Assembly (NCBI RefSeq): GCF_007750855.1 | Contig: NZ_CP036291.1 | Location: 806,001 to 870,000 of the forward strand | DNA: 64,000 bases | Origin: Pirellulimonas nuda | GTDB taxonomy: Bacteria; Planctomycetota; Planctomycetia; Pirellulales; Lacipirellulaceae | Direction of reading: 5' to 3' | Shown: positions 1 through 7,610 of the stretch, in pieces | Layout: the number at the start of each line of letters is the position of its first letter | Position numbering within the stretch: the first letter of the stretch is position 1 | Notes under the pieces: model-generated | What the model was told of the DNA's origin: nothing | What the model saw: the letters and a program-made list of their open reading frames with translations, nothing else | The model's database searches: none | Position numbers and translations under genes: made by a program

Positions 1-1
1 C

Positions 2-85
2 CCCGCGGAAGTTGTTGAGGGGACGCGCGCGAAGTACGTCGAGGCGTACGAGCGGTTGTCGGGCAAGACGTTCGCGTGGGGATGA
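2..85 (+). CDS. purC: C-terminal end of phosphoribosylaminoimidazole-succinocarboxamide synthase (partial)
   Basis: Only the last 27 codons are present, running into TGA at 83-85. The visible tail contains YVEAYERLSGK followed by TFAWG, which closely resembles the usual PurC (SAICAR synthase) C-terminus with its YxEAYERLTG helix. The family condenses CAIR with aspartate in purine synthesis. The reading frame is open to the window edge, but the fragment is too short to exclude another protein with a similar tail. Confidence 0.6.
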   Translation, partial: PAEVVEGTRAKYVEAYERLSGKTFAWG

Positions 86-119
86 GAGAGCCCGGGGTAG
101 CGAGGAGGAACCAGCGACG

Positions 120-138
120 CGCCGACCTACGGTCGGCG
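120..138. terminator. short hairpin after purC
   Basis: An 8-bp perfect stem (cgccgacc / ggtcggcg) with loop tac lies 35 bases after the purC stop. No T-run follows, so this is a possible terminator or a small intergenic palindrome. Confidence 0.3.
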
Positions 139-215
139 TGTCCCCGATAGCCCCCCAACCACCCCTCAAGTAGACTGAAACCTCACCCGCTTCCTCCAAT
201 ATCTGCCCACAACGC

Positions 216-1355
216 ATGCTCCGTTACTGGACCGCCGGCGAGTCGCATGGCAAGACGCTGATCGCCCTGGTGGATGGATTCCCCGCCGGGGTGACCATCG
301 ACGAAGAGGCCATCAACGCCGACCTCAAGCTCCGCCAGGGGGGCTACGGCCGCGGCGGACGCCAACGCATTGAGACCGACAAGGTGGAGGTCCGCACCGG
401 CGTGTGGCACGGCCAGACGCTCGGCAGCCCCATCGCGCTGGAGGTGGTCAACCGCGACTACAAGCTCGAGCGCCTCGACGACCTCCCGCGCCCGCGGCCC
501 GGGCACGCCGACCTGACGGGCGCCATCAAGCACCTCGGCTCCATCCGCGGCGTGCTCGAACGCTCCAGCGCACGTGAGACCGCGGTCCGCGTCGCCGCCG
601 GCGGGCTGGCCAAGTCGCTGCTCAAGGAGTTTGGCGTCCAGACGCTGGGGTACGTGGTCGAGCTCGGGGGCGAGGTCATCGAGCCGCTCGCCGGTTCCAT
701 TGCCGAGCACCGCGTGCTGCGCGAGAAGAGCGAGGTCTACTCGCTTAACCCGGACCGCGACGCAGAGATCAAGTTGCTCATCGACCGCACGCGCAAGGCC
801 GGCGACACGCTTGGCGGAGTCGTCGAGGTGCGTGTCGAGGGGCTGCCGTTCGGGCTGGGGACCCACGCCCAGTGGGACCGCAAGCTGGACGGCCGGCTGG
901 CCCAAGCGGTGATGGCGGTGCAGGCGATCAAGGGGGTCGAGATCGGCCTCGGGTTCGAGGCGGCCCGCCGCCCCGGCTCGCAGGTGCACGACCCGATCCA
1001 CTACGACGCGTCGCAGAAGCAGTCGCCCAACCTCGGCTACACCCGCCCCACCAACAACGCCGGCGGGCTGGAGGGGGGCATGACCAACGGCCAGCCGCTG
1101 GTCGTCCGCGCCGCCAAGAAGCCCATCAGCACGCTCGCCAAGCCGCTGGCCAGCGTGAACCTCGACACGAAGGAGCCGCAGGAGGCCAGCTACGAACGCA
1201 GCGACGTGTGCGCCGTGTCGGCCGCTAGCATCATCGTCGAGGCGGTCGTTGCGTTCGAGATCGCAGCCGCGATGGTCGATAAGTTTGGGGGGGATAGTCT
1301 GCAAGAAATGCGGGCCCGCTACGAACTTTTTCTCAAGATGGCTCAAGAGCGGTAG
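216..1355 (+). CDS. aroC: chorismate synthase
   Basis: AroC converts 5-enolpyruvylshikimate-3-phosphate to chorismate, the last step of the common aromatic pathway, using reduced FMN. The 379-residue protein has the family length. It starts with GESHG at residues 8-12, carries YGRGGRQRIETD near residue 44, RSSARET near 114 and the NNAGGLEGGMTNGQP signature near 277-291. These are the FMN and substrate contact regions of the family. The ATG at 216 places the conserved N-terminus directly at the start, so no extension is needed. It stands downstream of purC on the same strand with a 130-bp gap, and is followed 15 bp later by an unknown membrane-anchored protein. Confidence 0.97.
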   Translation: MLRYWTAGESHGKTLIALVDGFPAGVTIDEEAINADLKLRQGGYGRGGRQRIETDKVEVRTGVWHGQTLGSPIALEVVNRDYKLERLDDLPRPRPGHADLTGAIKHLGSIRGVLERSSARETAVRVAAGGLAKSLLKEFGVQTLGYVVELGGEVIEPLAGSIAEHRVLREKSEVYSLNPDRDAEIKLLIDRTRKAGDTLGGVVEVRVEGLPFGLGTHAQWDRKLDGRLAQAVMAVQAIKGVEIGLGFEAARRPGSQVHDPIHYDASQKQSPNLGYTRPTNNAGGLEGGMTNGQPLVVRAAKKPISTLAKPLASVNLDTKEPQEASYERSDVCAVSAASIIVEAVVAFEIAAAMVDKFGGDSLQEMRARYELFLKMAQER

Positions 1356-1370
1356 CCGGCGTGCCGGCCC

Positions 1371-2636
1371 GTGGGGGGGCCGCACGGGCAGCCGGTGCTT
1401 CACGAAACCACACAGCGTCGCGTCTGCCGCACCGCATTCCTAACGGTCTGCGTGCTGCCCACGCTCCTGGTCGCGGCGTGGGTCGGCTGGCGGGTGCAGC
1501 CCGGCTGGCGGGCCACGCGGGTGGCGCAAATCGGCCACGAGCTAGCGGCCCGCCTCGAGTGCCGGCGGCTCACGACGCCGCGCCCCGGGCAGTGGCGGCT
1601 GGAGGGCTGCGTGTGCCTCGACCTGGAGTCGGGCGAAGAGCTGCTGCGTGCGTCACGCGTCGACGCCTGGCCGCTGGACGGCGGCTGGCGCGTGGCGGTC
1701 GGCGAGGCGTCGCTGGACATCACGCAACTCGAACACGCCGCCGAGAGAACCAGCCACTGGCTGCGGAGCGATTGGCCCGGCGTGGTGCTGGCCTCGGTCG
1801 ACCGGCTAAAGGTGGTCGACGGCGATACCGCGCTGGCCGACTGGCAGGGGGTGCGGGCTAGGCTCGCTAGCCTGGGCGAGCCGGACGCCCTCACCGGACG
1901 CGAGCTGTCGGTCGTGCACCACGGGGTCGGCGGAGAGCTGACGCTGCTGATGCAACGCAACCGCCAGGTCACGCCCGCCACGACGCGCGTGACCCTCTCC
2001 ACCGGCGACACGCCGCTGCCGGTGCGGTTGTGCGCGGCCCTGATCCCGTGCGCCCCGAGCCTGGGCGACGCGGCGACCGTCACCGGTCGGCTGGTCGCCC
2101 ACTTCGAGGCAGAACCGCACGGCGAGGTTCAGGGCGAGCTGCAATGCGTCGACATGGCGCTGCTAACCGGCGGGCGCTTCACGACAGACGCCCCCGGCAG
2201 CGTCGCGCTGAACGACCTGACGTGGCGTGGAGACAAGATCGCGTCGCTCGACGGCGTGCTGTCGTCCGGCGCGGGACGCGTCGCCAGGCCGCTGGTGTAC
2301 GCCGCCTACACCAAGCTGGGGTGCGCCCCTTCGGCGACGTTCAGCGAGCAGTGGAACACATCGACCGAGCAGGAAGTGGCGTTCGACCGGCTGGTGCTGG
2401 CGTTGCGGCTGGACGAGACCGGCTTCTCGCTGCGGGGCGACGAGCCCCAGCAGGGGGCGGCCGGCGTGGTGCTCTCCCGCGGCGGTCAGCCGCTGCTCTC
2501 CGAGCCCACGACCACGCACCTGCCGCTAGCGACGCTGGTGCAGACGCTCGCCCCCGAAGGCCCCGCGATGCTCCCCGCCAGCGCCGAAGCGGGCGCCATC
2601 ACCCGCCGCCTGCCGATGCCCCCAGCGCCGCGCTAA
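1371..2636 (+). CDS. membrane-anchored protein of unknown function
   Basis: I do not recognise the family. The protein is about 413-421 residues. It has one hydrophobic segment near residues 22-39 (around TVCVLPTLLVAAWVGW) after a basic N-terminus, then a long part with no obvious motif, so it is probably anchored with the bulk outside the cytoplasm. The alternating short hydrophobic strands (for example GELTLLMQRNRQ) resemble the beta-rich domains of AsmA-type proteins, which is only a guess. The start is uncertain: GTG at 1371 or GTG at 1395 (reading VLHETT) would both work and neither has a clear Shine-Dalgarno. It follows aroC by 15 bp and may be co-transcribed. Confidence 0.75.
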   Translation: MGGPHGQPVLHETTQRRVCRTAFLTVCVLPTLLVAAWVGWRVQPGWRATRVAQIGHELAARLECRRLTTPRPGQWRLEGCVCLDLESGEELLRASRVDAWPLDGGWRVAVGEASLDITQLEHAAERTSHWLRSDWPGVVLASVDRLKVVDGDTALADWQGVRARLASLGEPDALTGRELSVVHHGVGGELTLLMQRNRQVTPATTRVTLSTGDTPLPVRLCAALIPCAPSLGDAATVTGRLVAHFEAEPHGEVQGELQCVDMALLTGGRFTTDAPGSVALNDLTWRGDKIASLDGVLSSGAGRVARPLVYAAYTKLGCAPSATFSEQWNTSTEQEVAFDRLVLALRLDETGFSLRGDEPQQGAAGVVLSRGGQPLLSEPTTTHLPLATLVQTLAPEGPAMLPASAEAGAITRRLPMPPAPR

Positions 2637-2661
2637 ACCGCCTTGAGAGGGGACGCCGACG

Positions 2662-2772
2662 CTATGCCCGGGCCTTCTTCTCGCGCTTGAGCGCCCGCTT
2701 CTCTTTGGCGGTGTGCTGAGACTCTTTCTTGACTTCCTTACGGCCTTTGTCTTTGCTGCCCTTGTCGCCCAT
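2662..2772 (-). CDS. tiny lysine-rich protein, 36 residues
   Basis: A complete small frame, ATG at 2772 to TAG at 2662, begins MGDKGSKDKGRKEVKKES and continues with alternating Lys/Arg and Glu blocks (KEKRALKREKK). It resembles very small, highly charged MGDKGxK-type proteins that recur in bacterial genomes including planctomycetes. No function is known to me. The strict use of Lys/Glu codons in an otherwise GC- and Ala/Arg-rich genome, plus the familiar start, argue that it is real. It lies between two convergent or neighbouring genes with its own start. Confidence 0.65.
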   Translation of the reverse strand: MGDKGSKDKGRKEVKKESQHTAKEKRALKREKKARA

Positions 2773-2880
2773 GATCCTGTCGCCCCGTTCGGTGGTTGGT
2801 TCTGTCTTTGGTTGGTTGAAACGCTCGGTTGATTCTATCCAAAACCAAGCGATGGGACAGCAGCGCCCGGGTCGATTCCG

Positions 2881-2951
2881 GGCGAGCCGTCGGCGTCAGC
2901 CGCCGGGGGCTTCTCTCGATTCACTCCGGCGGCTGACGCCGTCGGCTCGCC
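2881..2951. repeat. palindromic repeat (ggcgagcc/ggcgtcagccgcc family)
   Basis: Two 26-base arms, identical but for one position when one is reverse-complemented, enclose a short loop. A diverged or partial copy lies at 50137-50171, and the core ggcgtcagccgacgcc is seen again at about 10681-10698. The right arm overlaps the 3' end of the Lgt-like gene and supplies its last codons. Confidence 0.8.
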
Positions 2952-3648
2952 TTCGCAGGGTGACGTCTCTCCACCACAGCAGGGCGAAGCCCAACGCGAT
3001 CGGCACGCACGCCATCTGGTAGCCGGTGAGCCCCATCCACAGCGGCGGCTCGGGGCGCAGCAGCTCGCTGAAGAAGCGGTACACGGCGTAGGCGATCAGG
3101 TAGACCTTCATCAGGTTGCCACGCCATAGGCCGTCGCGGTAGAGCGCGTACAGCACCGCCGCGCAGGCGAGGTGGAAGGCGGCCTCGTAGAGCTGTGTGG
3201 GGTGGCAGGGCTGGCCGTCGGAGAGGGGGAACGTGACCCCCCACGGCAGGTCGGTCGGCTTGCCGAAGCAGCAGCCGGCGCGGAAGCAGCCGAGCCGGCC
3301 GATCGCCACCGCCAGCGCCACGGGCGCGGCGAACGAATCGCCCGTCTTGGTCTGCACCCCCAGCAAGTGCTTGGCCAGCTCAACGCCGAAGTAGCCCCCC
3401 ACCAGCCCAGTGAGGATGGTCTTGCCGTCCGAGAGCCAGGCGCCCAGGCTCAGGGTGCCGCCGGGGTAGCCCAACGCAAAGGGCAGCTTGGCGCCGATCA
3501 TCGCGCCACAGAACGCCCCCAGCCCGATCGCCAGCCGCGCCTCACCGGCCAGCGGCAGCCCCCGCTGGCTGCGCCGTACGAGCACCGCGCAGCACCCGAC
3601 CGCGGCGAGCATGATCAGCGCGTAGATGGCGTCGAATCGACCGATCAT
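2896..3648 (-). CDS. prolipoprotein diacylglyceryl transferase-like membrane protein
   Basis: The 250-residue protein has about seven hydrophobic segments and the Lgt landmarks GKTILTGLVGGYFGVE (near 75-90), FAAPVALAVAIGRLGCF (near 106-122) and HPTQLYEA (near 148). Lgt enzymes move diacylglycerol from phosphatidylglycerol onto the lipobox cysteine of prolipoproteins in the inner membrane. The signature region reads GRLGCFRAGCCFGKPT instead of the classical GRxGNFxNxE, so residues counted as important in E. coli Lgt are changed to cysteine-rich sequence. It may be a divergent Lgt or a paralogue with another acceptor. The last ~20 residues (from about RRRADGVSRR) are encoded by a palindromic repeat and are probably not functional. 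Confidence 0.75.
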   Translation of the reverse strand: MIGRFDAIYALIMLAAVGCCAVLVRRSQRGLPLAGEARLAIGLGAFCGAMIGAKLPFALGYPGGTLSLGAWLSDGKTILTGLVGGYFGVELAKHLLGVQTKTGDSFAAPVALAVAIGRLGCFRAGCCFGKPTDLPWGVTFPLSDGQPCHPTQLYEAAFHLACAAVLYALYRDGLWRGNLMKVYLIAYAVYRFFSELLRPEPPLWMGLTGYQMACVPIALGFALLWWRDVTLRRRADGVSRRSESREAPGG

Positions 3649-3656
3649 TGCGATGG

Positions 3657-3932
3657 GTTAACCACAGAGGCACGGAGGGCACAGAGACGGACGGAGACGC
3701 TAAGAAAAAACGCTGATGGGTGGCTGGGGCCGAAGTCGCAAGCCTGAGCCCCCAGCGTGGTGCGAACCGCGTTCGCCCTGAAGTGGCAACCGGCTGGGGG
3801 CTCCGCTTCGCTGCGACCCCAGCCACCCACCACCCACGTATCTGCGTTCATCCGCGTTCATCGGCGATCATCCGCGGTTTCCAGCTCCGTCTCCTTCCGT
3901 TCTCTGTGCGCTCCGTGGCTCCGTGGTAAACC
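3657..3932. repeat. nested inverted repeat (ccacagag / ggctgggg family)
   Basis: Outer arms run from ttaaccacagaggcacggag to the complementary ctccgtggctccgtggtaa. Inside lies a second pair of arms built on gggtggctgggg and ccccagccaccc, plus a stretch of tandem 'gttcatccgc' units near 3845-3880. The left part fills the 209-bp gap between two genes and the right part overlaps the end of the radical SAM gene. Confidence 0.8.
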
Positions 3933-5384
3933 TTTCGTCAGCGGCGGAAGCGGCACGTGCCCGTCGCGGTAGAACAGGTTGTACGCGCTAAACGGCACGA
4001 TGTGGCCGCTGGGCAGCACGAAGTGGACGCACGACTTCATCACTTGCCTCACGTCGAAGTTGTACGCGTCCATGAAGCTGGTGATCGTGACACGGAACGT
4101 GTCGCTGGGGGTTAGGTCTTCGGCGATCGCCTTGGCGAAGAACTCTGCGGCGATCGTGTCGGTCGAGCGGCCGGCGGTTGGTTTGTCGAGGATGTTCAGC
4201 AGGCCGTTCGCGGGCGCTGGGCCCGCGGCGCTCGGCCCGCAGCCGCCGGGGCCGCAGCAGCTTCTGGACATGACTTGTTCGATGAGCGCCCGCGCGCGGG
4301 GCCGGGTAAAGGTGATGCCGCCGGCCAAGAGGCCGAGGTTGGCGTCGATGTCGATGAACCGCGCCAGCGGCGTGATGGTTTGGCCCGCGCGATAGGCGTA
4401 CGCGATGGTGTGGGCGTTGGGGTGCGCGCAGGGCAGGGGGGTGAAGTCGGCGCCCCGCCACACCTCGGGCCACTGCCGGGCCAGCTCCTGCAGCACGTCG
4501 GGGAAGGTGACGCGCTCTTCGAGTTCTTGCGGCAAGAAGTGCCGGCCGACGTAGCTGGCGGGCTGGAAGCTGACGCCGCTCACCATCGGCTGTGCGGCCG
4601 CGTAGCGGACAATGGGCCCCACCTGGTCGAGGTTCACGCCGGCCTGCAGCGTCGCCACCAGGGTGAGCCGCAGCCCGGCCGCGGCGCAGTTTTCCACCGC
4701 CTGCTGCTTGACCGCCAGCAGCGGCTCGCCCCGCAACCGCACATACGCCGATTCTTCGGTGCTGTCGAACTGCAGGTAGACCTCCAGCTTGTGCTTGTAC
4801 TGGGCGAGCCGCGCAACAAACGCCGGATCACGCGCCAGCCGTACGCCGTTGGTGTTGATCATCACGTAGTCGATGGGCTGCCCGCACGCGTAGTCGACGA
4901 TCTCAAAAAACCGCGGGTGGATGGTAGGCTCGCCCCCGGAGAGCTGCAGCACCTCGGGCTGCCCCTCTGCCTCGACCAGCGCGTCAATCGCTGCCTGGCA
5001 CTCCTCCAAGGTCAGATGCTTGCCCCCCGGCGCGCTGCCGGCAAAGCACATCGGGCACTCAAGGTTGCAGCTCGAGGTGATCTCCAGCAGCGCAACGCAG
5101 GTGTGCTGCTCGTGCTCCGTGCAAAGCCCACAATCGAACGGGCAGCCGCGCTCGGGGAGCGTGGCCATTACAAGAGGCTGCCGGGCGGGGGTCGTGTACC
5201 CCGGCCGATCGAACCAGCGGGCGTCCGAGCAGACAAAGTCCTCGCGCAGGCCGTGCGTGGGGCAACGCTTGCGGAAGTAGACCCGCCCGCCGCGCTCGAT
5301 GATCTTCGCGGGCGTGAGCGCCAGGCAATCCGGGCAGACGCTTTGGGTGGCGCCGAGGTAGGTGTAGTCGCGGAAAGGGAGCAT
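3858..5384 (-). CDS. radical SAM protein of the MJ0619/tetraether-synthase (Tes) type
   Basis: The 508-residue frame starts at ATG 5384 with MLPFRDY, directly before the conserved N-terminal VCPDCLAL (17-20) and CPTHG (41-45) zinc-ribbon-like pairs; the longer upstream frame is repeat DNA. A second cysteine group CPFDCGLC lies at 81-88. The radical SAM 4Fe-4S motif C106-x3-C110-x2-C113 sits in SSCNLECPMCF, followed by SGGEPT at 149-154. This layout is that of the archaeal MJ0619 methylase and GDGT/macrocyclic archaeol synthase family, whose bacterial members are mostly uncharacterised. A C/G-rich stretch (SCCGPGGCGPSAAG) occurs near residue 370. The last ~25 residues come from an intergenic repeat. 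Substrate unknown; a lipid or cofactor alkylation is plausible. Confidence 0.85.
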   Translation of the reverse strand: MLPFRDYTYLGATQSVCPDCLALTPAKIIERGGRVYFRKRCPTHGLREDFVCSDARWFDRPGYTTPARQPLVMATLPERGCPFDCGLCTEHEQHTCVALLEITSSCNLECPMCFAGSAPGGKHLTLEECQAAIDALVEAEGQPEVLQLSGGEPTIHPRFFEIVDYACGQPIDYVMINTNGVRLARDPAFVARLAQYKHKLEVYLQFDSTEESAYVRLRGEPLLAVKQQAVENCAAAGLRLTLVATLQAGVNLDQVGPIVRYAAAQPMVSGVSFQPASYVGRHFLPQELEERVTFPDVLQELARQWPEVWRGADFTPLPCAHPNAHTIAYAYRAGQTITPLARFIDIDANLGLLAGGITFTRPRARALIEQVMSRSCCGPGGCGPSAAGPAPANGLLNILDKPTAGRSTDTIAAEFFAKAIAEDLTPSDTFRVTITSFMDAYNFDVRQVMKSCVHFVLPSGHIVPFSAYNLFYRDGHVPLPPLTKGLPRSHGAHRERKETELETADDRR

Positions 5385-5426
5385 GAAACCAATTCTCTCG
5401 CAGAGACGCACAGACGCGGAGGATTT

Positions 5427-5558
5427 GTAGGATGGGTTATCCGCGCCAGCGGTAACCCATCCGGGGCGGGTACACGCGTGGCTTCGGCTAGGAAGAACCG
5501 GTGTAGGAAAGCTGCTCCACCGCAGATGGGTTACCCTTCCTGGGATAACCCATCCTAC
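5427..5558. repeat. inverted repeat of the 'taggatgggt' family
   Basis: The left end is gtaggatgggttatccgcgc and the right end is its complement-type ggataacccatcctac, with further internal copies of gggtta/taaccc. It fills the gap between the radical SAM gene and the small membrane protein array. Copies at 9859-9905 and 34028-34118 share the same termini. Confidence 0.85.
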
Positions 5559-5899
5559 TAACTTCGCCGGCTGTCGGCGCCCTCGATCCTTCCCCGTAGG
5601 TGTTTGGCGAGCCTGACGAGGCCCCGGCTTACGAAGTACCCGACGGCGATCCCGATCGCGCCCGCTACGACCCAGGCGCTCCAAAACACGGCGTCCGCGG
5701 CCGGGCCGCGGACTAGGTCCATGGTCGAGATCGTTAGCGTCAGGCAACTGCAGCAGAAGGTCAGTGCAGCGGCTAACAGTGTGAGCGGCACGATCACGAT
5801 CCAGCCCACAATTCCGATCGGGCGGTGGGGGTCGAGCCGCAGCGCCGGCGGCGCGGTTTGCGGCGGCTCGAACGGGTTAAGCTCCTGGGCGCCTGGCAT
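5558..5899 (-). CDS. small two-helix membrane protein, NPFEPPQ type (array gene 7)
   Basis: This 113-residue protein has NPFEPPQ at residues 8-14, a proline-rich linker and two hydrophobic helices (about 29-57 and 69-90). The start MPGAQELNPFEPPQ is identical to that of the paralogue at 6572-6898, whereas the body (DPHRPIGIVGWIVIVPL) matches the paralogue at 6245-6559, so it looks like a chimera. The first helix ends in cysteines (FCCSCL). It is the last gene of a seven-gene leftward array with gaps of at most ~12 bp or short overlaps. Function unknown. Confidence 0.8.
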   Translation of the reverse strand: MPGAQELNPFEPPQTAPPALRLDPHRPIGIVGWIVIVPLTLLAAALTFCCSCLTLTISTMDLVRGPAADAVFWSAWVVAGAIGIAVGYFVSRGLVRLAKHLRGRIEGADSRRS

Positions 5900-5911
5900 G
5901 GCGACGCGCCT

Positions 5912-6232
5912 CTAGCGAGAGAACCTGGCAATGAGCCGAAAGAAGACCGACCGCGCCACGCGTATCAGCAGATAGTAGCCGATGGCGGCGCCGAAGCAGA
6001 AGCCGATCATCAAGCCGACGGAAAGATGGTCTACCGGCCCGGACGTAGCGCGTGCCGTGGCGTAGGTGACGACGGTGCGGCTCGCTAGGCAGGCGATGGC
6101 GCCCGACAGCAACGCCACGGCGCCGATCAGCACCTTGGCGCGGAAGCCCAGGCGTTTGGGCAGCCGCCGCACGGTGGGGCCTTTGGTACGCGGTAATTCG
6201 CCAAGGCTGAGTTTGTGGGCGTCGCTTCGCAT
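5912..6232 (-). CDS. small two-helix membrane protein (array gene 6)
   Basis: The 106-residue protein is nearly identical from about residue 21 to its end with the product of 6911-7246 (both contain VDHLSVGLMIGFCFG and end FRLIARFSR). This is recent tandem duplication. Helix 1 carries SGAIACLASRTVV; the second cysteine of the array motif IACxxSC is arginine here. It lacks the NP[YF]xPPQ box in its own N-terminus. Two membrane segments are predicted by eye at about 34-58 and 71-93. Function unknown. Confidence 0.75.
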   Translation of the reverse strand: MRSDAHKLSLGELPRTKGPTVRRLPKRLGFRAKVLIGAVALLSGAIACLASRTVVTYATARATSGPVDHLSVGLMIGFCFGAAIGYYLLIRVARSVFFRLIARFSR

Positions 6233-6244
6233 CTCACGCTTTGC

Positions 6245-6559
6245 CTAACCAACAAGCAATCGTTGCAGCAAACGTACTGCCGCTTTCAGTCCCCAGCCTA
6301 CCAGCAGTCCCGCTGTTAGAGACACCAAAAGGCTGAGCAGTGGAGCAACGTCCCCCAGCCAGCTCAGACTGGGCGACTGCGACGTCATGACCAGCGGATA
6401 GAGAGTGCATACAAACGCCACCGCCGACGCGAGCAACGCCAGCGGCACGATCACGATCCAGCCCACAATGCCGATTGGGCGGTGCGGGTCGCGCGGAGGG
6501 AGCGCGGACCGCGATTGCGGCGGTTCGTACGGGTTCTCGGGCTGGCTGGCGATGGTCAT
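6245..6559 (-). CDS. small two-helix membrane protein, NPYEPPQ type (array gene 5)
   Basis: A 104-residue protein with NPYEPPQ at 9-15, then DPHRPIGIVGWIVIVPLALL forming the first helix and a second long hydrophobic stretch from about residue 67. The segment DPHRPIGIVGWIVIVPL is shared with the gene at 5558-5899. Part of the same leftward array; gaps to neighbours are 12 bp. Function unknown. Confidence 0.8.
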   Translation of the reverse strand: MTIASQPENPYEPPQSRSALPPRDPHRPIGIVGWIVIVPLALLASAVAFVCTLYPLVMTSQSPSLSWLGDVAPLLSLLVSLTAGLLVGWGLKAAVRLLQRLLVG

Positions 6560-6571
6560 GTGCTGGCAAGG

Positions 6572-6898
6572 TTAGGAACTGTGCCTTTCGATCGCCCTGC
6601 TGAAGACGTACCGGGTCACGAAAACGAGCAATGCAGAACCAACGATTGCGCCCACCAAGAAACCAGCGAACAACCCCAAGTACGTGAGATTACCGTAGCC
6701 GCCGATGGCGGTTCCAGTCATGCCTCCGACCCAAAAAATTGCAGTGCAACTCGTGCCGCAGGCAATCGCCCCACAGGAAATCGCAAGCAGTGCAACCAAT
6801 GCTGTTCCAAACGGGCCCAACCGCTTGGCGAGTGCCTGCGCCGGTTGCTCTTGGCTCTGCGGCGGCTCGAACGGGTTAAGCTCCTGGGCGCCTGGCAT
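6572..6898 (-). CDS. small two-helix membrane protein, NPFEPPQ type (array gene 4)
   Basis: A 108-residue protein: NPFEPPQ at 8-14, then AKRLGPFG and a first helix with GAIACGTSCTAI, then a glycine-rich second helix (GLFAGFLVGAIVGSALLVF). The IACxxSC pattern is shared with the genes at 6911 and 7603 and in degraded form at 5912 and 7935. Its first ~14 codons and upstream DNA are duplicated at 5899. Function unknown; cysteines in or at the end of helix 1 could serve metal binding or a disulphide. Confidence 0.8.
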   Translation of the reverse strand: MPGAQELNPFEPPQSQEQPAQALAKRLGPFGTALVALLAISCGAIACGTSCTAIFWVGGMTGTAIGGYGNLTYLGLFAGFLVGAIVGSALLVFVTRYVFSRAIERHSS

Positions 6899-6910
6899 GG
6901 CGACGCGCCT

Positions 6911-7246
6911 CTAGCGAGAGAACCTGGCAATGAGCCGAAAGAAGACCGACCGCGCCACGCGTATCAGCAGATAGTAGCCGATAATGGCGCCGAAGCAGAA
7001 GCCAATCATCAAGCCGACGGAAAGATGGTCGACCGGCCCGGACGTAGCGCGTGCCGTGGCGTAGGTGACGACGGTGCAGCTCGCCAGGCAGGCGATGGCG
7101 CCCGACAGCAACGCCACGGCGCCGATTAGCACCGACACGCGGAAGCCCAGGCGCTTGGCCAGCCGCCGTACGGGGGGGCCCTCGGTTTGCCGGGGCCGGC
7201 TAGCGCTTGGTTGTGGTTGGTCCGCGTCCATCTCAGTCTGCCTCAC
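6911..7246 (-). CDS. small two-helix membrane protein (array gene 3)
   Basis: A 111-residue near-duplicate of the product of 5912-6232, differing mainly in the first 20 residues. Helix 1 holds the intact SGAIACLASCTVV motif. The basic segment RRLAKRLGFR before helix 1 suggests that the N-terminus stays in the cytoplasm. Its start overlaps the upstream gene's 3' end by 14 bp, supporting translational coupling in the array. Confidence 0.8.
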   Translation of the reverse strand: MRQTEMDADQPQPSASRPRQTEGPPVRRLAKRLGFRVSVLIGAVALLSGAIACLASCTVVTYATARATSGPVDHLSVGLMIGFCFGAIIGYYLLIRVARSVFFRLIARFSR

Positions 7247-7610
7247 GAGGCGGCAAGTCGGGAGCAGTTTCCGATGGAGACTGCTCTGCCCCTCCCCGAT
7301 TCAAAGGCCCGACAAAGCTGCCTACCACAACGTACCCGACAAAGATCGCTGCCAGCAAGGCGAAGCAGAAGCCGAAGGCCAGCAGGGCGCCGTTGTTGCT
7401 GTGGAACGCGGCGATCGCAAAGGCGGCCGACGTGCAGAGGAACGTCATCACCGCGGCGAACAGCGTGAGCGCATAAATCATTGCCCACCCGAGCGCGCCG
7501 ATGGGGATGTCTTCTTCGTCGGGGGGCGGCGCGGTGGGGAGCAGCTCGGCGGGAAACGACGGCGCCGACTGCGGCGCTTCGTACGGGTTAAAAGCGGCAG
7601 GGTCAGGCAT
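7233..7610 (-). CDS. small two-helix membrane protein, NPYEAPQ type (array gene 2)
   Basis: A 125-residue protein with NPYEAPQ at 8-14, an acidic proline-rich linker (PPPDEEDIPIG), and two hydrophobic helices at about 42-69 and 76-100, followed by a polar tail. It is the most diverged member and lacks the IACxxSC motif. It overlaps both neighbours by a few bases. Function unknown. Confidence 0.78.
   Translation of the reverse strand: MPDPAAFNPYEAPQSAPSFPAELLPTAPPPDEEDIPIGALGWAMIYALTLFAAVMTFLCTSAAFAIAAFHSNNGALLAFGFCFALLAAIFVGYVVVGSFVGPLNRGGAEQSPSETAPDLPPREAD

Noticed and set aside
183..1403. 406-codon minus-strand frame opposite aroC
   Set aside because: It lies antisense to a certain gene; long antisense frames are common in high-GC DNA and the product has no family.
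5385..5747. N-terminal extension of the radical SAM gene to 5747
   Set aside because: The extra ~120 codons run through the 'taggatgggt' repeat and the 5' flank; the conserved family N-terminus starts at 5384.
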